A stretch of DNA of 64,000 nucleotides from Terriglobia bacterium (GTDB lineage Bacteria > Acidobacteriota > UBA6911): NCBI GenBank assembly GCA_020072565.1, contig JAIQGI010000039.1, positions 1-64,000 on the forward strand, given 5' to 3'. This document shows positions 26,905-36,769 of the stretch, one piece after another. Every line of letters starts with the position of its first letter. The first letter of the stretch is position 1. The translations under genes were made by a program, and so were the position numbers. The notes beneath the pieces are model-generated. The model was not told the DNA's origin. It did not search any database and saw only the letters and a list, made by a program, of their open reading frames with translations.

Positions 26905-27981
26905 TTACCAGTAATTCGGCTTCCTCTTTTTAATGTCCTTCATGGCCGCGGCCACCATCTTGCCGAAGGCCTTTTCCGACTGACGGCGGGCCCGCTTATC
27001 CTGCTTGAGAGCCAGCTGCCTGAGCTCGCGGCGCTGCTTAAGATAGCTCTCGTAGCGGGCGGCGCCGAGCTCGCCTTTCGCCACCGCTTCCCGGACGGCG
27101 CAGCCCGGCTCGTGCGCGTGGGTGCAGTCGGCGAAGCGGCAGCCGGCCGCGAGACCCTCCACGTCCTCGAAAGAGTGGCCGAGGCTCGCTTCGTCGGTCC
27201 AGAGCTGAAGCTCGCGCATGCCCGGCGTGTCGATGAGGAGGGCGCCTCCGGACAGGACGACGAGCTCGCGGTGCGAGGTCGTGTGGCGGCCGCGGCTGTC
27301 GTCCGGGCGAACAGACGCCGTCCGGAGGCGTTCCTCGCCGAGGAGGCGGTTGATGAGGGTCGATTTCCCGGCTCCGGAAGATCCCAGGAGCGCCGCCGTC
27401 TTGCCCCTCTCGAGGAACATCCGCAGGGCGTCGAGGTTCGAGCCGTCGCGGGCGCTCAGGGCGACGACGGGGGCGCCGAAGGCAATGGTGTTCACCTCGG
27501 CGACGACCGCCGTCAAGTCCTCCCTGAGGTCGCTCTTGTTCAAGACCATGACGGGCGAGGCACCGCTGTCCCAGGCCGCAGTCAAGTAGCGCTCGATGCG
27601 GCGGAGGTTGTAGTCGCCGTCGAGGCCCGTGACGAGAAACACCGTGTCAACGTTGGCGGCCACGACCTGCGGCTCGGTCGCTTCGCCGGCCGTCTTGCGG
27701 ACGAACGCGCTCCGCCTTTCGAGGACGGCGTGGATCACAGCCCGCCGACGGCCGAAGGGTTCCAGCGCGACCCAGTCTCCGACCGTGGGATAGTCGGCGA
27801 GGCTTGTCGTGTGGTGCCGGAAGCGCCCGGATACCTCGGCGAGCGCGTCTCCCGCTTCACCGGCGGCGAGGCTCCTGTCGCGGTGCTGGACGACCACGCG
27901 GGCCGGAATGAGGCCCTCGACACGATAAGGCTCGAAAAGAGCCGCGAAATAATCATTCCATCCGAGTTCTATGAGGTTCAT
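26905..27981 (-). CDS. rsgA: Ribosome small subunit-dependent GTPase A
   Basis: A 358-residue circularly permuted GTPase that acts in maturation of the 30S subunit. An OB-fold N-terminus (PTVGDWVALEPFGRRRAVIH) is followed by the permuted GTPase motifs: G4 NKSD (about residue 148), G1 LLGSSGAGKSTLINRLLG, the TTSHRE switch, and G3 LIDTPGMREL. A C-terminal zinc knuckle comprises CRFADCTHAHEPGC, and the protein ends KKRKPNYW. All key residues are present and the length is normal. It is a housekeeping gene standing alone, with the start at 27981. Confidence 0.95.
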   Translation of the reverse strand: MNLIELGWNDYFAALFEPYRVEGLIPARVVVQHRDRSLAAGEAGDALAEVSGRFRHHTTSLADYPTVGDWVALEPFGRRRAVIHAVLERRSAFVRKTAGEATEPQVVAANVDTVFLVTGLDGDYNLRRIERYLTAAWDSGASPVMVLNKSDLREDLTAVVAEVNTIAFGAPVVALSARDGSNLDALRMFLERGKTAALLGSSGAGKSTLINRLLGEERLRTASVRPDDSRGRHTTSHRELVVLSGGALLIDTPGMRELQLWTDEASLGHSFEDVEGLAAGCRFADCTHAHEPGCAVREAVAKGELGAARYESYLKQRRELRQLALKQDKRARRQSEKAFGKMVAAAMKDIKKRKPNYW

Positions 27982-28208
27982 CGTCCTTGTTCTCTTTGCC
28001 GGGGAAACCGTTTCATGACAGAAACCGAGGGTTGGCTTTTGGCAGGAGGCACGCCCGCCTCATCATAGCACGGAAAAAACCAGCCTCACATTAAGAACCC
28101 TGACACGCGTGATTTGCAGTTGGCTTCACGCGGGCGGTAAACCCGTTATACGTTCCCATGGTCCAAATTGCGGTATCATCTTGTGCAAGACAATTCCCGC
28201 CGCCCAAT

Positions 28209-30815
28209 CTACTCGATGCGCAGGGCAGTCATCGGATCCACTCGGGCCGCCCGCCGACATGGCAACAAGCAGGCTGCCAGAGAGACGAGCAACAAAAAGG
28301 CGATGACTGAAATGATCGTAATCGGATCATGGGGCGAGATTTCATAGAGAAGGGCGCGCAGCAATCGTGTCAGCCAAAGTGATGTGATGATGCCCAACAC
28401 GATCCCCGTACCGACCGGAGCCATAACCGCACGGATCAGGAGCATTCGTATGTCGCGTGCAGAAGCGCCGAGCGCCATCCGGACGCCGATTTCCGATATT
28501 CGCTGGGCCACTGAATAAGAAAGCACGCCGTAAATGCCGACCGCCGCAGTTGCCAGGGCCACCCCGGCAAAGATCAGCATCAGGATGAGGTAGAATCGCG
28601 GGGCGTTGGCAATACTTCTATCATGTATCGCATACAATTCATCGAAAGTGGCAGCATCGGTGATCTTGGCCTTCGGATCAAGCGCGCCAACCGTCGCGCG
28701 CAGCTGGGCCAGAACCGGCCCTGGATGGCCAGCCATGCGGACTATCAGACTCGCGCCAAACCGAACGCGCGAGAAGGGCTTGTACAACTGGCAGTTGTTC
28801 GGCTCTGTAAAAATCCCGGTCTTCACAGGCGCCGCGATACCGACCACGGTCACCAAAGACGAGCTGGAACTGGAATGGAGTCGCCGGCCGATTGCGCTTT
28901 GCCCGGGCCAGAAGTGCGCAGCGCAACGGGAATCGATGATCGCTACGGGCGGCGACGATGGGCCATCCTCGGGGCCAAAGTTGCGTCCGGCAATAATGGG
29001 AATGCCGAGAGTGGCAAAATAATCCTGGGCCACGAAGAACTCCAGTCCCCTCACACCTTCGGCATCGGACGCGCCCTCCGAGAAATACCGGTCACTGGCA
29101 TATCCGCGCGCAGCCGGCGTTCCTCGCGAAATGGTTGCAGATTGTACACCCGGCAATCTATGGACAACTGTCTTCAGGTTGTCGTAGAACGAGGACGCCT
29201 GAGGCGCCTTGTAGTCCGACGGCAGGGAGATTTCCAAAAGCCATAAGTTCTTCGTGTCAAAGCCGCTTTTCGTCAGGATCAGGCGCGCGAAACTGCCGGC
29301 CATGAGCCCGGCGCCAATAAGCAGAACGAGGGCCAGGCCTACCTGAAGGCTCTGAAAAACAAAATGAAATCGCCGTATTCCACGAGTGGTGCCGGCGAGA
29401 CGACTGGTTTCCGTCAATCCCGGAATTCTGTTGCCGCCGACAGACCTGAATGCAGGAGTCAAGCCACTCAGCAAGCAGGCCAAGATAGTAATCGTGCCCA
29501 CGAAAGCAATTATCCGGCCGTCCAGTGCAGAATCGTAACCCATGAAGAGCCACTGCAGTCCTATGGGCAGAACTGCAAATATCAGACGTGTCATGAATGA
29601 GGCCAGAAGGAGGGCGGCCACTGCCCCGGCAACCGAAAGGACCAGGCTCTCTGTCAGGAAGTGGCGCATCAGACGCCCCTGGCTTGCCCCGATGGCCGCC
29701 CGAATGGCAATCTCACGCTGACGCGTGGCGCCGCGGGAGAGCATCAGATTGGCAACATTTGCGCAAGCAATCAGGAATACAAAGCCGACTGCGCCGAGCA
29801 GGACAAGCAATGCAGTCCTGGCCTTGGGATCCAGGGAACGGCCGATGCTCGATAATGAAGGAATGCCATTTCGCCTTATTTCCTGGTCGAAGCAGTGAAT
29901 CCGATCGGACACCAGCACTGCCTCACGTTGTGCCTGATCGATGTCGATACCGGGACGGAGACGCCCGAGAATCGAGAACATATGGCCATTGGACTCCTTC
30001 GTCCAGGGCACCCAAGCATCGGGCCTCGAGCCGGGAGGAAACTCGAAATTTCGAGGCATGACTCCGATGACGGTATAGACACGATTGTCGAGCGTAACCA
30101 TCTTACCGAGGGCTGCAGGATCGGAGCCGAATTCCCGTGCCCAGTATCCGTAGCTGATCAGCGCGACTTGATCCCTCCCGGGAAGTCCATCTTCAGGAAG
30201 GAAACTGCGTCCCACCCATGGCTGCACGCCGAGCATGCTCGGAATCTGAGTCGAGATCGAGTTGGTGGAAAACATGCCCACTTTTCCCCGGGTGTCATTC
30301 ACATTGTGAAAGGCGGAAAAAGGCTCAACGCCGGCAAAAATCTGCCTCTGCGCGCGCCAGTCCTCGATTTCCTCCAAAGAATGCAGCCCAATATAGGGAA
30401 ATTGGGGCGAACTGCGTCGCGCCCACGAAATCGACACCAATTGGCCGGGATCTCGATAGGGCAGAGGCCGAAAAATGACCGCATCCACCACGCTGAATAC
30501 GGCCGTGTTGGCGCCGATTCCGAGAGCCAGGGTAACGATGGCGGTCGCGGCAAATCCGGGGTTGCGGCGCAGCGAGCGGAAAGTATAGCGCAGGTCCTGC
30601 CACAGCGATTCGAGGAACGCGATGGTGTTCATGCGATAGATCTCCTCACGAACGTATGTGCCATTGCCGAATTTTTTGTGCGCCGCACACCTGGCTTCCT
30701 CGGGAGACATCCCGCGCGCAATGTTCTCGTCGGTCTCAATGTCGATGTATGACTGGATTTCGCGCGCCCGTTCGTCATCCCAATAACGACGCCGGAAAAA
30801 TCGGCTCCATCCCAT
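28209..30815 (-). CDS. ADOP-family permease (MacB/FtsX-like), intact
   Basis: 868 residues with the ADOP prefix (DDERAREIQSYIDIETDENI, ARCAAHKKFGNGTYVREEIY), membrane entry SLRRNPGFAATAIVTLALGI, a MacB-like core (QIFAGVEPFSAFHNV, MLGVQPWVGRSFLPEDGLPG), an FtsX segment (RQREIAIRAAIGASQGRLMR), then the second core (QDYFATLGIPIIAGRNFGPE) and a final FtsX segment (RISEIGVRMALGASARDIRM), ending RVDPMTALRIE. A PadR gene lies four bases upstream on the same strand. The transported substrate is unknown and no partner ATPase is present. Confidence 0.93.
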   Translation of the reverse strand: MGWSRFFRRRYWDDERAREIQSYIDIETDENIARGMSPEEARCAAHKKFGNGTYVREEIYRMNTIAFLESLWQDLRYTFRSLRRNPGFAATAIVTLALGIGANTAVFSVVDAVIFRPLPYRDPGQLVSISWARRSSPQFPYIGLHSLEEIEDWRAQRQIFAGVEPFSAFHNVNDTRGKVGMFSTNSISTQIPSMLGVQPWVGRSFLPEDGLPGRDQVALISYGYWAREFGSDPAALGKMVTLDNRVYTVIGVMPRNFEFPPGSRPDAWVPWTKESNGHMFSILGRLRPGIDIDQAQREAVLVSDRIHCFDQEIRRNGIPSLSSIGRSLDPKARTALLVLLGAVGFVFLIACANVANLMLSRGATRQREIAIRAAIGASQGRLMRHFLTESLVLSVAGAVAALLLASFMTRLIFAVLPIGLQWLFMGYDSALDGRIIAFVGTITILACLLSGLTPAFRSVGGNRIPGLTETSRLAGTTRGIRRFHFVFQSLQVGLALVLLIGAGLMAGSFARLILTKSGFDTKNLWLLEISLPSDYKAPQASSFYDNLKTVVHRLPGVQSATISRGTPAARGYASDRYFSEGASDAEGVRGLEFFVAQDYFATLGIPIIAGRNFGPEDGPSSPPVAIIDSRCAAHFWPGQSAIGRRLHSSSSSSLVTVVGIAAPVKTGIFTEPNNCQLYKPFSRVRFGASLIVRMAGHPGPVLAQLRATVGALDPKAKITDAATFDELYAIHDRSIANAPRFYLILMLIFAGVALATAAVGIYGVLSYSVAQRISEIGVRMALGASARDIRMLLIRAVMAPVGTGIVLGIITSLWLTRLLRALLYEISPHDPITIISVIAFLLLVSLAACLLPCRRAARVDPMTALRIE

Positions 30816-30819
30816 AGGA

Positions 30820-31173
30820 TTACTCCGTGGCAGGCCGGAGGATTCGATTAATCGCCCGGACCAGCAGATCCCAACGACTGATGTGCTCCGCCAGTTGCTT
30901 TCGTCCCGCAGGCGTCATCCGGTAATACCTTGCCTTGCGGTTGTTCTCAGAAGTACCCCAGAACGAGGAGATCCATCCCCGATCCTCGAGCCGGTGAAGC
31001 GCCGGATAAAGCGAACCGTGCTCGACTTGCAGCACGTTTTCCGACTGGCGTTCGATCGCATGCGCGATGGTGTGGCCATGAGCCGGCCCCAGGACCAGCG
31101 TCTGGAGCACGAGCAGGTCAAGGGTGCCCTGCAGCATCTCTCCCTCAATGGGTGGTGTTCCTTTTTTGGGCAT
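30820..31173 (-). CDS. PadR-family transcriptional regulator (ADOP-linked)
   Basis: 117 residues from the ATG at 31173 ([20 protein letters not shown]). The winged helix shows [12 protein letters not shown], then [20 protein letters not shown], and [20 protein letters not shown] with a C-terminal helix. It is close to the PadR at 7045 but distinct from the one at 3185, so two PadR subtypes are linked to ADOP genes here. It is expected to repress itself and the permease that begins four bases after its stop. An ATG 18 bases further upstream (31191) is possible but less like the family. Confidence 0.9.
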   Translation of the reverse strand: MPKKGTPPIEGEMLQGTLDLLVLQTLVLGPAHGHTIAHAIERQSENVLQVEHGSLYPALHRLEDRGWISSFWGTSENNRKARYYRMTPAGRKQLAEHISRWDLLVRAINRILRPATE

Positions 31174-31429
31174 GCGTCGAGCATACTCCAAAAGATAATC
31201 TACCGAAACAAAAAAGGCACTTTTTCTGATATTGGCGGCATTAATTCCGTTCAGGGGATTTCTTCAGAAGCACATCTACTCAGGTGCTAATTGCATTTCG
31301 TGCGGTTTCGGGCCAAGTTGCGTTCATCGCATCTTATTAGCAGCGGAGGGGCCTGCCTGCAGGGGGGTGCGCCCGGAGGGTGAGAACAGTAGCCGGCTTG
31401 TCCTTCCTATGTGCTGGACGAGCTCCGCG

Positions 31430-31562
31430 CCGCAACTACCCGCGGAGGATGTTTCGTGGATACGTTCTGGCAGTCAAGCAATTCGCAGAGTATTTCGGAA
31501 AGTCTCCAGAAAAACTTGGCGCCGATGATGTGAGTTGTTTTCAGCTGTACCTGCCGACATAA
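31430..31562 (+). pseudogene. Tyrosine recombinase N-terminal (SAM-like) relic
   Basis: RGYVLAVKQFAEYFGKSPEK, LGADDVSCFQLYLPT is the core-binding domain of a tyrosine recombinase of the type found in IS91-like and integron-related elements. The frame stops at 31562 and no catalytic domain follows. The rest of 31174-31724 has no gene I can support. Confidence 0.5.
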
Positions 31563-31724
31563 TCTTAATTATTCCCAAAATAGTCGTGTTCCGACCCCAG
31601 TAGTAACAACCGAACTCTTTCAGATTGATAAGCATCTGATATAGCATGAGCTGCGGACTCGAAATTGCGTAACGGGTACGCCGCTCGCTGATCAAACATC
31701 CGGGTTCATTCTTCGTCCGAGGCC

Positions 31725-34700
31725 ATGGATATGGACGCATGCAAGCCATCATTCAGGTACATTCGAAAGATCTCCGCAGCCGCAGCTTGTATGTTGCTTT
31801 TCGGAGCGTTTCAAATAGTGTGGGGCGCCGAACAGCACGTCGATGCCCGTCGGGCAGCCAGGACAGCGGCGGCCACCACCGCTGCTATGAGGCATTCGGC
31901 GCAAGTTCTCGGCTCTGCTGCGCGACAGTTTGGACCGGGCGTGCTTTCCTCGACAGGCGACACGGGAAGATTGCGGATGCTGGCGCGAAATGTGCCGCCG
32001 CTTTCGCCCGCGAGCCCACATGACATGGAGACCATCGCGCGCAGGTTTGTCCTGGCACATGGGGATCTGCTCGGCGCCGATGACGCCTGGCTTAGAAACC
32101 TGGAACTGGTTGCTCTCGACAAGTCGGGACCCAATGCGCTTCTTAAGTTCCGGCAGCAATGGGCCGGCATACCGGTTTTTCAGGACGGCCTGCGCGTTCA
32201 CGTCTCTCCTGCGGGTGAGGTGATCGAAATTGATTTCGATCTCGAGTCGGTTCCTCTGCCGGCAGGCCTACCGATGGCCCAGTCCCGTCTTGCGGCAGAT
32301 CAGGCCCTGCTTCGATGCGTGGAAGATTTTGACACTCCCCGCCGGAACCTGCGCTCTGAAATCATGACGGCCGGACAAGGGGCGCAATATCGCACGAGGC
32401 TGAGTTTTGGACCGAACGCGGATCAGGTATCGGCCCAATACGTGTGGTTCCCCGTGGATGGCCTGCTCCGGCTGGCCTGGCACTTCGACGCGGCCTCCGC
32501 AGATTCTCAAACTTACTTTGAATGCATAGTCGATGCCCAGGATGGAACCCTTCTTTATCGGGCCTCGATTACGGATTTCGAAATCAGCGGCCTGGTGTTC
32601 GATTCCTCCAGTCCCCAACCGACCGCAACTCCCGGCCTGCTCCCGCCCATGCCGAATCCGCCTGTGATTGTTCCAAGGACTCTGCGGTCATTCTCCGGGG
32701 ATCCGATTGCTTCCCCGGCGGGCTGGGTCGGCGCCGGCAACCTGACGATCGGCAATAATGTGATCGCCCGGGAGGACAAGACGGGCGATGGCGATGCCAC
32801 CCTTGGGGTCCCGGCCGCCGCAGTCAACGGAGTTTTCGGCTTCGATCTACAGCTCGGCCCGAACGCACCGTCCCCCGCAAACTATACGGATGCCGCCGTG
32901 ACCAACCTGTTCTACTGGGGCAACGTGGCACACGATTATTTCTACAATCTCGGATTTACCGAAGCTGCCGGAAACATGCAGCAATTCAACTTCGGCAGAG
33001 GTGGCTTGGAATCAGATGCGCTGAAAGCAGACGCGCAGAAGGGGAGCGATTTGACTCCGCCTTTCCTCGGTTGTGCCAGCATGAGCACTCCGATCGACGG
33101 CAGCAGCCCGAAGATGTTGACGTCCATCTGGGGGCCGACGGCTGGGCCTTATGTGGATTCCGCCTTCGACGCGGAGGTGATTCTGCACGAGTACTCTCAT
33201 GCCGTATTTCGACGTCTGGTTGGATCCAGCTGCGGAAAGCAATGCGGCGCCCTGAACGAAGGCAACAGCGATTTTTTCAGTCTCAACTACTTCGTGCCTG
33301 CATCGGCGCCTGTGGATGGTGACTATATTGCAGTCGGCTATTCAAAACAGGATTTTGCGCACGGAGCCCGGTCGCGCCCGTATTCCACACGATTTCAGGT
33401 CAACAATCTCACATACGCGGATTTCGGGAAAATTTTTTCTACCGGGCCCGAGGTCCATGCAGACGGCGAGATCTGGATGGAAGCCATGTGGGAACTGAGG
33501 GCGAGACTCATCACAAAATTCGGTTACGAGGAAGGACGCCGGCGCGCAGCCCAACTCATGATGGACGCGATGAAACGCTCCCCTTCGGATCCGTCCTTCG
33601 TCGACATGCGTGATGCCCTGCTCGGCGCCGATCAGGAGGACCAGCAAGGGGAAGATATCGACCTGATCTGGGAAGCCTTTGCCAGACGCGGCCTCGGCTA
33701 TATGGCAGTTGGAGGAGACGGCTCAAACGCAATGGTCATGGCTTCTCAGGATCTCCCCGCCGCTCTGGCAAAAGTGCGTTTCAGGGAAGGCGTCCTGTAC
33801 CCGGGAGATTGGGTGCGCGTCTACATTGGGGACAGCAATGAGCCGAATCCTGTCGTCACACTGCGCATCGAGTCCTCAGGCGGAGACAGTGAAACGCTCT
33901 CACTTGCACGTTCGGGAGCGCTATTTCAGGGGATGGTGTTGACTGGCGGGGGCGCGCCGGCATCGAACGACGGCATCCTGCAGGTTGCTCCGGGGGATGT
34001 CATCCGGGCCATGTATCATGATCCTGACGACGGTTCCGGCCTCGCCGGCGATGTGGTTGGAGAAGCCGAGATCAGAGGTCACTACACCACGGAACTGCAG
34101 GCGAGCAACATTTCTACGCTCAATGAGAGGTTGACGAGCAGGGGCGACGACACCAACCTGAGATGGGATCTCGGATTCGCATTCCCCTTTTTCGACCGGC
34201 TGATCAGTTCCGTCAATGTGTCCACGAACGGGCTGATCACGATTGGAGCGCTCAATAACAGCGGCAACAACTCGGAATCTGCCCTGGCAACCATGACGGC
34301 AATTGCCCCATTTTGGATGAACCTGCGCACTAACGGGAATGCCATCGCAGCCGAAGGTCTCTATGTCTCGAACCCCAGTTCCCCGACTCCCACGAGCATC
34401 CGGTTCAGATGGGCGGGGGAGACTGTTCGTAAGGACAGCCAGGGGAACCTGATCGCCGGCATTCCGGTGAATTTCGCGGTTACGCTTTGCAACAACGGCG
34501 AAATCCTGTTCGAGTATGGCGATGGCAATCACGGCGTCACTCCGACTGTTGGAATATCGCGGGGAGACGGGATGTCCATGCAGATCTATTCCCCATATAG
34601 CTATAGATACTCGACCGGCCCAAGAGATCTCAACAACGCTCAGGCTGTGCACTGGCTCTCCGGCAGCAAGGTCACCAGCACCATTTTCCCGTTTCTGAGG

Positions 34701-36101
34701 ACGACCGCCACGCAATACACCGGCTTTGCCCTCGTCAACCCAAACCACCAACCGCTTGATTATGTTTTTTCGGTACATTGGAATGGAACTGCTTTTGGAA
34801 AGACCGTGCAGGACGCGACCCTCAGCGCTGGAATGCAAACTGCGTTCGTTGCCCAGCAGTCATTTCCTTTTCTGCTCCCGAGTTTCAGCGGATGGGCCGA
34901 GGTAAAATCGACCGATGGCCGGATGGGGTCGTTTTCCGCCTGGGGGGATCACGCCGGAACTTTTCTGAACGGAGCACCCGCATCGACATGGCTGTCAAAG
35001 GAGTTGGTTTTTACCCATACACCGGCGGGCAGCGGGACAATTCCTGGAACCTCTCTTTACATCATCAATCCGGGAGATGAGACAGCCAATCTCAGCACTC
35101 GTTGGTCCGACGCGGGGCAAACCGCATCATTCACCACGACGCGCACCTTGGCGCCGGGCTCGAGCCTGGCCGAGGATCTATCTGCGCTGTTTCCAACCTT
35201 GCCTCCTGACTTCAAGGGCGGCTCCATTCGTGTGTCATCCGACACGGAGATTACGGGAATCGTCGCATCAGAAGCAGCAGGCGCAACAGCCTTGGTCGCG
35301 GCGCAGAAACCATCCTATGCCACAACGCTCTACGCGCCGCAATTTGCAAACGGCAACGCAGGCGGCATCGCTTATTTCACGGATGTGAACCTGGTCAACA
35401 GCTCAGACTCGTTGAGGACGGTTTCGATCCAGCTGCTGGGCGACGACGGGTTCCTGGTGCGCGGTGCCGGGATTACGAATCCGCGAACGGTGATGCTGGC
35501 TGCCGGTGGGGAGCTGCACGTGCGGGGAGATGTGTTGTTTGGCCTGCCCGACCCCGCAGGCCCGAGTTCCCCGGTGCAAGGTACGCTCGTGATCAATGCC
35601 GACGGCGATGGGCTAACCGGCGATGTCAATTTTGGAGAGGCGCTAACCGGTCGTTTTTCCGCCAGCCTGCCGCTGGATCCGGCTCTCCACTCGGATCTGG
35701 TCTTCGCCCAAGTCGCCGAAGGCCTGCCGGGAGGAGCCGGCGTGTCCTATTACACAGGCGTCGCCCTGTTCAATCCCAACCCATCGGAAACCGAAGTAAA
35801 AATCCAAATGTACACTCAGAGCGGTCTTCTCGCAGGAACGACCGTTGTCGAATTGCTCCCCAATTCCCGAATTTCCTGGACCGTTGGCCAGCTCATCCCT
35901 GGAGTAACTCAGAACGGTGGCCATCTCCGAGTAACCTCCATGCGCGGGCCCATCACGGCATGTGGAGTCATGGGCGACGCCGGAATGAACTTTTTGATTG
36001 CGCTCCCCCCCCAATTCCAGGATTCTGAGTCTGAAGTGCGCCCTTCAACGGCACTCAAGCGGCTCCAAAACAGCGGTCGAGGATCTCCCTACTGGCGGTA
36101 A
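31725..36101 (+). CDS. Secreted fungalysin-type metalloprotease (M36) with long C-terminal extension
   Basis: 1458 residues. A signal anchor (ISAAAACMLLFGAFQIVW) is followed by an FTP-type propeptide (ADDAWLRNLELVALD, LLKFRQQWAGIPVFQDGLRV) and the M36 catalytic domain: YTDAAVTNLFYWGNVAHDYF, the zinc site HEYSH at residues 488-492 in VILHEYSHAVFRRL, and the third ligand in LNEGNSDFF (about 512). The remaining ~750 residues carry beta-rich repeats (VRVYIGDSNEPNPVVTLRIE, YTGFALVNPNHQPLDYVFSV, YYTGVALFNPNPSETEVKIQ) that may bind polymer or surface. The enzyme is probably autoprocessed and degrades extracellular protein. An in-frame ATG at 31731 is an alternative start. Confidence 0.92.
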   Translation: MDMDACKPSFRYIRKISAAAACMLLFGAFQIVWGAEQHVDARRAARTAAATTAAMRHSAQVLGSAARQFGPGVLSSTGDTGRLRMLARNVPPLSPASPHDMETIARRFVLAHGDLLGADDAWLRNLELVALDKSGPNALLKFRQQWAGIPVFQDGLRVHVSPAGEVIEIDFDLESVPLPAGLPMAQSRLAADQALLRCVEDFDTPRRNLRSEIMTAGQGAQYRTRLSFGPNADQVSAQYVWFPVDGLLRLAWHFDAASADSQTYFECIVDAQDGTLLYRASITDFEISGLVFDSSSPQPTATPGLLPPMPNPPVIVPRTLRSFSGDPIASPAGWVGAGNLTIGNNVIAREDKTGDGDATLGVPAAAVNGVFGFDLQLGPNAPSPANYTDAAVTNLFYWGNVAHDYFYNLGFTEAAGNMQQFNFGRGGLESDALKADAQKGSDLTPPFLGCASMSTPIDGSSPKMLTSIWGPTAGPYVDSAFDAEVILHEYSHAVFRRLVGSSCGKQCGALNEGNSDFFSLNYFVPASAPVDGDYIAVGYSKQDFAHGARSRPYSTRFQVNNLTYADFGKIFSTGPEVHADGEIWMEAMWELRARLITKFGYEEGRRRAAQLMMDAMKRSPSDPSFVDMRDALLGADQEDQQGEDIDLIWEAFARRGLGYMAVGGDGSNAMVMASQDLPAALAKVRFREGVLYPGDWVRVYIGDSNEPNPVVTLRIESSGGDSETLSLARSGALFQGMVLTGGGAPASNDGILQVAPGDVIRAMYHDPDDGSGLAGDVVGEAEIRGHYTTELQASNISTLNERLTSRGDDTNLRWDLGFAFPFFDRLISSVNVSTNGLITIGALNNSGNNSESALATMTAIAPFWMNLRTNGNAIAAEGLYVSNPSSPTPTSIRFRWAGETVRKDSQGNLIAGIPVNFAVTLCNNGEILFEYGDGNHGVTPTVGISRGDGMSMQIYSPYSYRYSTGPRDLNNAQAVHWLSGSKVTSTIFPFLRTTATQYTGFALVNPNHQPLDYVFSVHWNGTAFGKTVQDATLSAGMQTAFVAQQSFPFLLPSFSGWAEVKSTDGRMGSFSAWGDHAGTFLNGAPASTWLSKELVFTHTPAGSGTIPGTSLYIINPGDETANLSTRWSDAGQTASFTTTRTLAPGSSLAEDLSALFPTLPPDFKGGSIRVSSDTEITGIVASEAAGATALVAAQKPSYATTLYAPQFANGNAGGIAYFTDVNLVNSSDSLRTVSIQLLGDDGFLVRGAGITNPRTVMLAAGGELHVRGDVLFGLPDPAGPSSPVQGTLVINADGDGLTGDVNFGEALTGRFSASLPLDPALHSDLVFAQVAEGLPGGAGVSYYTGVALFNPNPSETEVKIQMYTQSGLLAGTTVVELLPNSRISWTVGQLIPGVTQNGGHLRVTSMRGPITACGVMGDAGMNFLIALPPQFQDSESEVRPSTALKRLQNSGRGSPYWR

Positions 36102-36130
36102 AACCAGAGATGCTCCCCGGAAACAGAAAC

Positions 36131-36178
36131 ATGGGGACGTCCGACCAATTTCCTCGAAAACTGGTCGGACGTCCCCGT
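36131..36178. repeat. REP palindrome, GGACGTCC type
   Basis: ATGGGGACGTCCGACCAA (36131-36148) is inverted as CTGGTCGGACGTCCCCGTAT (from 36161) across a 12-base loop. It is the third palindrome of the window with a GGACGTCC heart, just behind the fungalysin gene, where it could also act as a transcript-end hairpin. Confidence 0.75.
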
Positions 36179-36304
36179 ATTTTCCTGATCTACGAGCTTC
36201 TGGAACCTGATTCCGGATTTTGTCAAGAACCCCGCCGACATGTCGGTGGAGCAAGCACAGCTCTTGCGTGTGCAATCATTCACCTCGTCGGAAAAACTTC
36301 AGCC

Positions 36305-36349
36305 TTGACAATACGACAGATGTCGTCGTATCATAACGACAGATGTCGT
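36305..36349 (+). promoter_or_regulatory. Promoter with two BlaI/MecI-type operators
   Basis: TTGACA (36305-36310) and TATCAT (36329-36334) are 18 bases apart. Two perfect copies of the palindrome ACGACAGATGTCGT lie at 36313-36326, between the boxes, and at 36336-36349, just after the -10 box. Their centres are 23 bases apart, about two helical turns. They are the likely binding sites for the BlaI-like protein encoded 25 bases downstream. Confidence 0.85.
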
Positions 36350-36373
36350 CCTAGTGATTCACCGGAGAGAATT

Positions 36374-36769
36374 ATGAGTCCATTGTCGCTGCCCAAACTG
36401 ACCGATGCGGAATTCGAAATTATGGCGATTGTATGGGAAGAGGAAGAAACGACCGTCAATCATGTATGGGAAACGATCAACCAGAACAGACAGGAACCTC
36501 TATCCAGAACCACGATCCAGGTTCAGATGAATCGTCTTGAGCAAAAAAAATGGCTCAGGCACCGCGTGCTCGGAAGAACCTTTCTTTATTCTCCTACCCG
36601 CAAGAGAGAAAAGACTCTCGAGACTCTCGTCGGAGATATTCATCACAGGTTCTTTAAAGGCTCCAGTCCCGACCTGGTGAGGTGCCTCTTCAAAAGCGTC
36701 AGAGTATCGAAAGCCGAAATTCAAAAACTAAAAGAGATCATCAGCAGTCAGGAAGGAGAATCGGAATGA
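36374..36769 (+). CDS. BlaI/MecI-family transcriptional repressor
   Basis: 131 residues from the ATG at 36374 (behind CGGAGAGA). It has LTDAEFEIMAIVWEEEETTV, then the recognition helix region SRTTIQVQMNRLEQKKWLRH and the wing VLGRTFLYSPTRKREKTLE, followed by a dimerisation segment where BlaI is normally cleaved by its partner sensor. It overlaps the M56-peptidase gene by four bases, the standard repressor-sensor pair. Autoregulation via the twin operators directly upstream is expected. No beta-lactamase follows, so the target is likely another stress function. Confidence 0.93.
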   Translation: MSPLSLPKLTDAEFEIMAIVWEEEETTVNHVWETINQNRQEPLSRTTIQVQMNRLEQKKWLRHRVLGRTFLYSPTRKREKTLETLVGDIHHRFFKGSSPDLVRCLFKSVRVSKAEIQKLKEIISSQEGESE

